Assembly (NCBI RefSeq): GCF_002934605.1
Contig: NZ_PTJC01000005.1
Coordinates: 682,001-746,000, forward strand
Direction: 5' to 3'
Length of the DNA stretch: 64,000 nt
Origin: Neolewinella xylanilytica
Lineage (GTDB): Bacteria > Bacteroidota > Bacteroidia > Chitinophagales > Saprospiraceae
Positions 16,963 to 23,955 of this stretch are shown here, piece after piece. Position numbers and translations under genes: made by a program. Under the pieces are notes generated by a model. That model ran no database searches and was not told the DNA's origin. It worked only from the letters and a program-made list of their open reading frames with translations. Every line of letters starts with the position of its first letter. Position 1 is the first letter of the stretch.

Positions 16963-18151
16963 GGTTGGGCTGGTTGGAGAGGGAGACGGTAAAGGTCGTG
17001 CCCCGCCCGAGCTCGCTCCGGAAGTCGATGCTGCCCGATAGTAACTCGACGTAATGGCGCACGATGTTGAGCCCCAGCCCGGTTCCCTTGATGTTCTCCA
17101 CGTTGCCGGCCCGGAAGAAGCGATCGAACAGATGGGGCCGGTCCGCCTCCGGGATGCCGATACCCCGGTCCTCCACGGAGATAAGGATCCGGTCGCGGGC
17201 GGCTTCCGCGCGGACGACGATCGGGGCACCCTCCGGGGAATATTTGGCGGCGTTGGAGATGAGGTTCATCAGGACGTGCCGCAACAGCTTGGCGTCGGTG
17301 TATACCGTCCTGACCGTCTCTTCCACGACCATTTCCACACGTTGTCCGGGGCGGAGCTGCCCTTCGCTCGTCTCGATGCTGGTGGCCAGTAGCGCCCGCA
17401 CGTCGATGGAATGTTCGTTGACGGTCACTTCCCCCTGATCGAGTTGGGAGAGGGAAAGGAAGTCGTCGAGCACTTCGGTGAGCTGGCTGACGGCCGATTT
17501 GATGCGGTCCAGGTGGCGCAGGCGTTTGGGTTGCTGCTCGGCTTCCTGGTAGAGTTCGATAATTTCCGCCGAGCTGAGCACCGTGCTCAGCGGCGTCTTG
17601 AATTCGTGGCTGGCCATGCTCAGGAAGCGGCTCTTAAGCTCGTTGAGCTCCCGTTCGCGGCCGAGTGCGCGTTTGAGCTCCACTTCCCGGGCCCGGAGGG
17701 CCGCCGTCCGGTCCTGTACTTTGTTTTCCAGTTCCCGGTTCAGCTCATTGACCCGGTCCTGGGCCTTGTGATATTCGGTGAGGTCGTGTAGAATGCCGGT
17801 GTAGAGCACCCCGTTGTCCAGTTTGACTTCGCTGACCGCGAGGCGTAGGGGGAATTCCCGCCCGCTCTTACACCGCCCGATCACTTCCCGCCCGATCCCG
17901 ATGATGTGGGGTTCCCGCGTACGCTGATACCGCTGGAGGTAGGCGTCGTGGTGTACCCGGTCGTGATCGCCCATCAGCATGTTGACCTTTTGGCCCAGCA
18001 TCTCGGCTACGGTGTAGCCGAAAAGGTCGGCGGCGGCCTTGTTGGCATTTTCGATTACGCCCCGCCCGTTCATGGTGATGATGCCGTCGGTGGCCATTTC
18101 GAAAAGGGCCTTTAGCCTGCGTCCGTCATCCTGCTCCGTGGGGGGTGCCAT
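16955..18151 (-). CDS. FixL-like oxygen-sensing histidine kinase (haem PAS)
   Basis: This 398-residue kinase has a PAS domain at about 14-130, a coiled linker and a full HisKA/HATPase core: H-box SHEFKTP (H182), N-box NLISNAAKYSP (N300), DRGIGIP and GTGLGLNIV. The PAS domain follows the FixL pattern closely. H68 in the HDAYLQRY segment aligns with the haem-ligating His200 of Bradyrhizobium FixL, and R74, H82 and R88 (PHIIGIGR) with its Arg206, His214 and Arg220. No membrane helix is visible, so it is predicted cytoplasmic. Related PAS domains can keep this pattern without proven haem, so oxygen sensing is a strong inference. It is co-encoded with the REC-Crp regulator. Confidence 0.88.
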   Translation of the reverse strand: MAPPTEQDDGRRLKALFEMATDGIITMNGRGVIENANKAAADLFGYTVAEMLGQKVNMLMGDHDRVHHDAYLQRYQRTREPHIIGIGREVIGRCKSGREFPLRLAVSEVKLDNGVLYTGILHDLTEYHKAQDRVNELNRELENKVQDRTAALRAREVELKRALGRERELNELKSRFLSMASHEFKTPLSTVLSSAEIIELYQEAEQQPKRLRHLDRIKSAVSQLTEVLDDFLSLSQLDQGEVTVNEHSIDVRALLATSIETSEGQLRPGQRVEMVVEETVRTVYTDAKLLRHVLMNLISNAAKYSPEGAPIVVRAEAARDRILISVEDRGIGIPEADRPHLFDRFFRAGNVENIKGTGLGLNIVRHYVELLSGSIDFRSELGRGTTFTVSLSNQPNHG

Positions 18152-18187
18152 TTTCTTTATTTCGACCTACGGCGAAGGTAAGAAAGC

Positions 18188-18224
18188 GGGGCGGCTCCGG
18201 GAGGGTTTTCCATTCTGCCGCCCC
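18188..18224 (-). terminator. GC-rich hairpin between the small membrane protein gene and the kinase gene
   Basis: Arms GGGGCGGC (18188-18195) and GCCGCCCC (18217-18224). On the minus strand it is followed only by a short pyrimidine stretch, so it may be a weak terminator that partly separates the kinase operon from the upstream gene. Confidence 0.4.
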
Positions 18225-18277
18225 GGGAACAAGTGAGTGCTTTGATATTCCGGCGAAAACGTCGTTAGCAAAGTCGG

Positions 18278-18511
18278 TTAGGCTGCCTTTTCGAGCTTGC
18301 CTTGCTTGGCCTTCGCCAACGGGAGCACCTTGGAATCCGCGAGAACCGGGACTTCCGGCTTGAAGCTGATACCCAGCACCGCGCTGAGGAAGAGGGGGAG
18401 GGCCAGTCCGGCGATCAGGTAGTATCCGCTGAACATACCCAGCAGTACCACCCCCATCATCAGGTAGAAGCGAATGACGACTTTATCGAAGGTGATTGCG
18501 TAGAAGCGCAT
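18278..18511 (-). CDS. Small two-helix membrane protein of the paired-box regulon
   Basis: This 77-residue protein has two probable membrane helices (about residues 15-30 and 32-48) separated by a GYY turn, and a charged Lys-rich tail (AKAKQGKLEKAA). I do not recognise the family. It is worth annotating because its promoter is one of the eight paired-box modules and it lies just upstream of the FixL-like kinase on the same strand. A longer reading from 18625 would run through both boxes and is rejected. Its role, perhaps in membrane adaptation or in cbb3/regulator partnership, is unknown. Confidence 0.7.
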   Translation of the reverse strand: MRFYAITFDKVVIRFYLMMGVVLLGMFSGYYLIAGLALPLFLSAVLGISFKPEVPVLADSKVLPLAKAKQGKLEKAA

Positions 18512-18535
18512 GGCTGTATTCGTTTGGTGATGGGA

Positions 18536-18600
18536 CAAAGATGCCGCCACCGCCGCGGGCAGGAAATGACCCGGATCACCGCCATCCATGATTTGTAACA
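18536..18600 (-). promoter_or_regulatory. Paired FixK-like box promoter of the small membrane protein
   Basis: Distal box TGATTTGTAACA (18589-18600), proximal box TGACCCGGATCA (18567-18578), 23-nt gap, octamer CATCTTTG (18543-18536), ATG at 18511. Read-through into the kinase and regulator genes would give feedback control. Confidence 0.75.
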
Positions 18601-18688
18601 GCCTCCGCGCTACCCGGAAATGCACCCCCCGGACCGTCCGGAGGGTATAAAGTGCGCACCCCGCGCATGATCGCTCCCTTCTGGACCG

Positions 18689-18718
18689 TTTGCTTACGGG
18701 AACAAGCTTTTAGCTTTA
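18689..18718 (+). promoter_or_regulatory. Probable Bacteroidota sigma-A promoter
   Basis: TTTG at 18689-18692 and TAGCTTTA at 18711-18718, 18 nt apart, lie 20 nt before the ATG at 18739. This fits the TTTG/TANNTTTG promoter of the phylum. Confidence 0.45.
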
Positions 18719-18738
18719 GTCTACGCCTATGAAACCCT

Positions 18739-19965
18739 ATGCGACCATTTATTTACCTGGTCCTGCTGATGGTATGTGGTTTTCACCCCGCCCATAGCCA
18801 GGAAACCATTCTTCATTTTTCGTGGGACGCTTCGGTGACCCAACCGGACGTCGGTCCGGCGGGCCTGACGGCGACTACCATTAGTCCGTACGCTACCATT
18901 GCGGCCGGCGGTGTCGGCGGAACCAACGGGCTCTCCGCCGGTCTCCGCGCCGGGGGCAATGCCGCCAATGCCGGCGATAAGGCCAACATCCATTTGGTGG
19001 TCCCCGCCCACGAGGCCTTCAACGTGGACGGCATCGACATTTCCTTGGATTACCAACGGGACGAGGCCATCGGCACCCTGATCAGCCGCGGCGCGAACTT
19101 CATTTTCGGTACCGCCGCCGGCGCGCAGGTGACGTACCGCCTCCAGGACCCGGAGGAAGGGAACATCACCACCTTCACCTCCCCCGTCTACGAGATCGAT
19201 CTGAACGATAATCGTTTTCACCGACTGCGGTTTGTCTATAACCCCTATTCCGGGGAGGCTAGGCTGAGCATCGACGGATCCGTCGTGTGGACACCAGCCT
19301 TCACCACCCCCGGGCAAACGCTTTACTGGGACAAGACCGCCGACATCCTCATCGGTTACGACATTGACGGTGCCGGGAATAACCGGCCGGTCCTGGATAA
19401 CTTTACCTTCGGGAAGGTCTTACCCGCCTCGCTACCGGTGGATCTGATCGCCTTTTCCGCAACTTCCACCCCGGCGGGCGTCGCACTGGAATGGGAGACC
19501 GCCCGGGAGGAGAATCACGAAACCTTCCTCGTGCAGCGTTCCGTACCAGGCGGCCATTGGAAGACCCTCGCTACCCTGCCCGGGGAAGGCGATCGACCGT
19601 ATGGCCACCGCTATCACTACCTCGATCCGGAATTCGCCGGAGGGACAACCTATTACCGACTCGCTCAGGTCGACGTCTCGGGAGTCACTACCTATTCCGA
19701 AGTGCGCAGTATACACCACGATCAGGCTTACGTCGCGGCTGCCTTCACCGCCTACCCGAACCCAGCCCACGACTATCTATACCTCGATATCGACGCATCG
19801 CCGGGCGAGATCCGGGTCAGCGATTTAAGCGGGACGGACGTCACGGATGCCGTCATCGTTTCCCCCCGTCCGTCCACCGGACTGCAACTCGACCTTCGGA
19901 CCCTGCCGGCAGGGTGGTACGTCATCCACGGGCACTGGGGAAACCGGAAGGTCCTCAAGCGATAG
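18739..19965 (+). CDS. Secreted protein with type IX secretion C-terminal domain
   Basis: This 408-residue protein has a signal peptide (residues 1-20, ending HSQ), an N-terminal concanavalin/LamG-like beta region (about 22-230), a linker domain that resembles the fibronectin-like segment often found before the sorting signal (VDLIAFSATSTPAGVALEWETA), and a C-terminal sorting domain starting at AYPNPAHD near residue 338. This is typical cargo of the type IX system, exported to the cell surface or outside. The substrate is unknown. It is followed 31 nt later by aroA, which has its own promoter. Confidence 0.8.
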   Translation: MRPFIYLVLLMVCGFHPAHSQETILHFSWDASVTQPDVGPAGLTATTISPYATIAAGGVGGTNGLSAGLRAGGNAANAGDKANIHLVVPAHEAFNVDGIDISLDYQRDEAIGTLISRGANFIFGTAAGAQVTYRLQDPEEGNITTFTSPVYEIDLNDNRFHRLRFVYNPYSGEARLSIDGSVVWTPAFTTPGQTLYWDKTADILIGYDIDGAGNNRPVLDNFTFGKVLPASLPVDLIAFSATSTPAGVALEWETAREENHETFLVQRSVPGGHWKTLATLPGEGDRPYGHRYHYLDPEFAGGTTYYRLAQVDVSGVTTYSEVRSIHHDQAYVAAAFTAYPNPAHDYLYLDIDASPGEIRVSDLSGTDVTDAVIVSPRPSTGLQLDLRTLPAGWYVIHGHWGNRKVLKR

Positions 19966-19996
19966 GTTCTTTTCCCTAGCAGCGTACCTTCGCGGC

Positions 19997-21247
19997 ATGG
20001 ATGCCCCCAAAGAGATTACTTACGCCGGCGGACCCCTCCGCGGCCACCTACGCCTGACCGGTTCCAAATCGATTGCCAACCGCGCCCTGCTGATCCGCGC
20101 CCTCACCCCGGGCGGATTTGAAATAAACGGATTGGCCGCCGCCGACGACACCGTGCGGATGCAAAAACTGCTGGAAAGCGAGGACGAGGTGCTGGACTGC
20201 GGACCCGCGGGCACCACCTACCGCTTCCTCACCGGCTACCTCTGCCGCCGCCGCGGCATCCAACTGCTCACCGGCAGTCAACGGATGAAGGAGCGCCCGA
20301 TCGGCATCCTGGTGGACGCGCTCCGTACCCTGGGGGCCGACATCGAATACGCGGAAAAGGAGGGCTACCCACCCCTCCGTATCGGTTACAGCGCGCTAGA
20401 TAAAAGCGACCGCGTCAGCATCGCCGCCGACACCAGCAGCCAATACATTTCCAGCCTACTGATGCTGGCCCCCACGCTGCCCACCGGCCTGAAGCTCACC
20501 CTGGAGGGCGAGATCGTCAGCCTGCCCTACATCCGCATGACCCTGGCGATGATGGAACACTTCGGCGTGCACCACCACTGGGAGGGGCAGACCATCGTAA
20601 TTAATCCGCAGACCTACGATTCCCGTCCCTTCACCGTCGAAGCCGACTGGTCGGCCGCCAGCTACTACTACAGCTTGGCCGCCCTGGCCGAAGAAGCCGA
20701 CCTGCGCATCGACGGCCTCTTCGAGGACAGCCTCCAGGGCGACGCCGTCGTCAGTAAGCTCTACGAGGACTTCGGAGTAACCACCACCTACACCCCGGAA
20801 GGTATTCACATCAAAAAGCCGGCCGGTACCCCCCCCCCCCCCCTCTTCGAGCACGACTTCGTAGAATGCCCCGACATCGCCCAGACCCTGATGGCCACCT
20901 GCGCCGGACTCGGCGTACAGGGGCTCTACTCCGGTCTGCAAACACTCTTTATCAAGGAAACCGACCGCGTAAAGGCCATGAAAGCCGAACTCGGCAAACT
21001 GGGCGTATCCCTCTACAAGATCCCCCCCCGCATGGCGGGCAAGACAGGGATCCAGTACTTCGCCCAGGAGGGGAAGGCGGATTTCGCAGCCGCTACGCCC
21101 ACTTTTTCCACCTACCACGATCACCGCATGGCGATGGCGCTGGCTCCGCTGGCCCTGTTGCACCCGGTGCGGATCGAGCATCCGGAAGTCGTGGAGAAGA
21201 GCTACCCGGATTTTTGGGGGGATTTGGCCGGGTTGGGGATTAGGTAG
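19997..21247 (+). CDS. aroA: 3-phosphoshikimate 1-carboxyvinyltransferase (EPSP synthase)
   Basis: This 416-residue enzyme of the shikimate pathway transfers enolpyruvate from PEP to shikimate 3-phosphate. Motifs seen are GSKSIANRALLIRAL (PEP and substrate binding) near residue 20, DSSQYISSLLM-type segment (TSSQYISSLL), KETDRVKAM and DHRMAMA near the C-terminus. ATG 19997 is chosen because the family N-terminus begins there, and TACCTTCG lies 4 nt upstream. A run of 15 C at 20829-20843 codes for TPPPP and could slip. Confidence 0.95.
   Translation: MDAPKEITYAGGPLRGHLRLTGSKSIANRALLIRALTPGGFEINGLAAADDTVRMQKLLESEDEVLDCGPAGTTYRFLTGYLCRRRGIQLLTGSQRMKERPIGILVDALRTLGADIEYAEKEGYPPLRIGYSALDKSDRVSIAADTSSQYISSLLMLAPTLPTGLKLTLEGEIVSLPYIRMTLAMMEHFGVHHHWEGQTIVINPQTYDSRPFTVEADWSAASYYYSLAALAEEADLRIDGLFEDSLQGDAVVSKLYEDFGVTTTYTPEGIHIKKPAGTPPPPLFEHDFVECPDIAQTLMATCAGLGVQGLYSGLQTLFIKETDRVKAMKAELGKLGVSLYKIPPRMAGKTGIQYFAQEGKADFAAATPTFSTYHDHRMAMALAPLALLHPVRIEHPEVVEKSYPDFWGDLAGLGIR
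20829..20843 (+). repeat. C15 homopolymer inside aroA
   Basis: Fifteen consecutive C encode the end of Thr, four Pro and the start of Leu (TPPPPL). Loss or gain of one base would truncate AroA at about two thirds of its length. Confidence 0.95.
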
Positions 21248-21423
21248 GAGGCGCGAGGCCCTCCACGCGCTGCGCTTGGTGCGGACCTCGCTGGTTAAGG
21301 GCGTCCCTTCCAGGGCCGCGGGGGCGGGGAGCTATCTTCGTCCGGTACAGGCCCGAGTAAGAACCGACCAGCTCACCGGACCTTCTTACTTTGTCCCTCC
21401 TACTTCAAACATTGTCCTTCCCC

Positions 21424-22194
21424 ATGCCCCGCAAAACCGCCGAGCAGCGCACCACCCTCGACCTGAACGGGATGCGGGTGCCCGTACGCATCATCACGGA
21501 GCGGGGGCGGCGGTCCACCATCGCGTCGGTGCGACAACGGGCGCTGTACATCCGATTACCGCACGCATTGGGCGAGAAGGAGCGGCAGCGCCGCATCCAG
21601 GAAATGGTCGACTGGGCCCGCCGGACCGCCGCCGACCGGCCGGAAGCCTTCGCCCACCTGGTAGCCCCGCCCGTAGCGGAAGCCTACACCTTCGATTTTC
21701 GGGGGGAGGAATACCGGATTGCGGTACGAACGCACCCGGGCAAGACGCACACCATTGTACCCACCAACGGACATTCCCTGACCGTCAAGCTTAGTTCCTG
21801 CGCTCCGGCGCCCCAACAAACGAAGGCGATTCCCAAATTGCTGGCGAAATACTTCGCCGGGGGCTGCCTGCCGGAGATCACCCGCCGCGTCCACGAGCTC
21901 AACGACTACCACTTCCAGCGCAAGATCCACGAAGTCAAACTGAGCGACACCTACACCCGCTGGGGCTCCTGCTCCCACCGCGGCAACATCAACCTGGCTA
22001 CTCGGCTCCTGCTGGCCCCGCCCGCCGTGCTGGACGCCGTCATCATTCACGAGCTGGCCCACCTGCTCGAGGCCAACCACGGGCCGAAATTCTGGGGGCA
22101 CGTAGCCCGTGCCCTACCGGAATACAAAGTGCACGACCGGTGGCTACGCGAAAACGGACCCGCCCTGCGTTTCGATCCGGTACCCATACGCTAA
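21424..22194 (+). CDS. YgjP-like (DUF45) zinc metallopeptidase
   Basis: A 256-residue protein of the M48/SprT-related YgjP family. The C-terminal half has WGSCS, the zinc motif HELAH near residue 217 and the third ligand region NHGPKFW. The substrate of the family is not established. It starts at ATG 21424 (MPRKTAEQ); a longer in-frame start at 21391 adds only hydrophobic residues of no family match. It is followed 9 nt later by the OmpA lipoprotein gene. Codons near 21797-21822 contain a GC-rich motif repeated in intergenic DNA of this window and encode a Cys/Ala/Pro insert. Confidence 0.85.
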   Translation: MPRKTAEQRTTLDLNGMRVPVRIITERGRRSTIASVRQRALYIRLPHALGEKERQRRIQEMVDWARRTAADRPEAFAHLVAPPVAEAYTFDFRGEEYRIAVRTHPGKTHTIVPTNGHSLTVKLSSCAPAPQQTKAIPKLLAKYFAGGCLPEITRRVHELNDYHFQRKIHEVKLSDTYTRWGSCSHRGNINLATRLLLAPPAVLDAVIIHELAHLLEANHGPKFWGHVARALPEYKVHDRWLRENGPALRFDPVPIR

Positions 22195-22203
22195 TTTAGC
22201 CCC

Positions 22204-23094
22204 ATGCGTCTACTCCTTACCGGCCTCCTGGCCCTGGCCCTAGCCGGTTGTATCTCCCCGAAAAAGGCGGCCGAACGCTACCAACCGCGGATCGATACCC
22301 TCGACAGCCTGGCCGCCGTTCAGGCCGACTCGATCTACCAACTGACGCTCGCCCTCGAACGCAGCCGCGGTGGTAACGACATGCTGCTCGAAACCCAGAA
22401 CCGCCTGCAGGACCGGCTCCTCGAACAAGACGATCGCATCGAAGCCCTGCAAAGCAACCTCTCCAGCACGAACAGTGAGTTGAACGAACAGCTGGAGAAC
22501 CTGCGCGAAGCCCTCGAGCGCCGAGAAGCCAATCTCGACTCCCTCATCGCCCTCCAGGCGGCCATCATCGATGATTACAGCTCCAGCCTTTCGGCCGTGG
22601 CCAACCGCCTCAGCGACTCCCTGGAGACGAAGCTGGACAGCGGCCAGTATGTCATCCTGGACCGCCCCGGGGAGGTCATCCTGAGCGTCCAGGAGAGCTC
22701 CCTCTTTCGTCCGCGGTCAGTCGGCTACCTCGTCGACGATGCCGCCGCGGTGCTGAAAACCCTGGCGGGCACGCTAGGGACGAACCCCCTGCTTAAACTG
22801 CAGATCGTGGGGCATACCGACAACCAGCCCAATCCCATCCGCAACACCGATAATTGGGAGTACGGAGCCCTGCGCGCCGCCACGCTGGCCGACAAATTGG
22901 CCACGGAGTACTACATTAGCCCGAACCGGATCACCGGTGCCACCCGCGGAGAGTACGGGCCGACCCAGAGCAACGCCACCGAGGAGGGCCGCTACCAGAA
23001 CCGGCGCGTGGAGTTCGTCTTTACCAGCAACGTCGCCAACCTGCTGCGGGAGCTCGACCGCCTCACCGTCCAGTACCAGGGCACCAAACGCTAA
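22204..23094 (+). CDS. OmpA-family lipoprotein with coiled coil
   Basis: This 296-residue protein has a lipobox (LAGC, Cys16), a long heptad-like region (about 30-140) rich in Leu, Gln and Glu, and a C-terminal OmpA/peptidoglycan-binding domain with GHTDNQ and the NRRVEFVF end. It probably anchors the outer membrane to peptidoglycan. The stop codon of the previous gene forms part of a TAATTTAG element 4 nt before this ATG, so a leaderless transcript is possible. Confidence 0.88.
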   Translation: MRLLLTGLLALALAGCISPKKAAERYQPRIDTLDSLAAVQADSIYQLTLALERSRGGNDMLLETQNRLQDRLLEQDDRIEALQSNLSSTNSELNEQLENLREALERREANLDSLIALQAAIIDDYSSSLSAVANRLSDSLETKLDSGQYVILDRPGEVILSVQESSLFRPRSVGYLVDDAAAVLKTLAGTLGTNPLLKLQIVGHTDNQPNPIRNTDNWEYGALRAATLADKLATEYYISPNRITGATRGEYGPTQSNATEEGRYQNRRVEFVFTSNVANLLRELDRLTVQYQGTKR

Positions 23095-23099
23095 CAATT

Positions 23100-23852
23100 A
23101 TGGTTGACCAGATCGACATCACCAAAGTCCTTTTCCTCGACATCGAAACGGTAAGTGGCGCCCCCACCTACACCGATCTGGACGAAAACATGCAGTACCT
23201 CTGGTCGCTCAAGGCCCCCGGCGCGCTGCGGCGGTACGGGGAAACCATCGAAGGCGAAGAACTGGCCGAATCGTACGACGATAAAGCCGGCATCTTCGCC
23301 GAGTTCGGCAAGATCGTCTGCATCAGCGTCGGGGCGGTATACCGCGATTCGGACCGCAAGCTCAAGATCCGCCTCAAATCCTTCGCCAACCGCGACGAGG
23401 CCAAGCTGCTGACCGACTTCAACGAGATGATCGATCAGTATTATGGCGACCCGAACAAGTACTTTCTCTGCGGTCACAACATCAAGGAATTCGACGTCCC
23501 TTATATGTGCCGGCGCATCGTCATCAACCAGCTGCCCATGCCGAAATTGCTCGACATCTCGGGCAAAAAGCCCTGGGAAACCAAGCACCTGGTGGATACG
23601 ATGGAGCTGTGGAAGTTCGGCGATCGAAAATCCTACGTCTCCCTGAAGCTGCTGGCCGGCATCCTGGGCTTCCCCAGTCCGAAAGACGACATCGACGGCG
23701 GCGACGTCGGGCGGGTGTTCTGGGAAGAGGACGACGTGGAGCGCATCGCCGTCTACTGTGAGAAGGACGTACTGGCAACCGCCCAACTGTTCCTGCGCTA
23801 CGCCCGCAAGCCGCTCTTTGCCGAAGACCAGGTCTTCTTCGTGGAACGTTAA
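23100..23852 (+). CDS. PolB-like 3'-5' exonuclease
   Basis: This 250-residue RNase H-fold protein carries the DEDD exonuclease residues: FLDIET near residue 13, GHNIKEFD near 123, and YCEKD near 218. It matches the predicted PolB-like exonuclease family (DNA_pol_B_exo2), stand-alone proofreading-type nucleases of unknown cellular role. It starts 5 nt after the OmpA lipoprotein stop, suggesting co-transcription. Confidence 0.85.
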   Translation: MVDQIDITKVLFLDIETVSGAPTYTDLDENMQYLWSLKAPGALRRYGETIEGEELAESYDDKAGIFAEFGKIVCISVGAVYRDSDRKLKIRLKSFANRDEAKLLTDFNEMIDQYYGDPNKYFLCGHNIKEFDVPYMCRRIVINQLPMPKLLDISGKKPWETKHLVDTMELWKFGDRKSYVSLKLLAGILGFPSPKDDIDGGDVGRVFWEEDDVERIAVYCEKDVLATAQLFLRYARKPLFAEDQVFFVER

Positions 23853-23955
23853 AATCCGGCTCGCTTTCGTCCGTCGAACGACTTGCTTCCCCATTCGCGT
23901 TAGGCTAGTAGCGTCCGGCGTTGCCCGCTGGCCGCCGCATGGTTAATTTGCTCGC

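Noticed and set aside
18512-18625. N-terminal extension of the small membrane protein to 115 residues
   Set aside because: The extension would run through both regulatory boxes and has no hydrophobic or family-like pattern.
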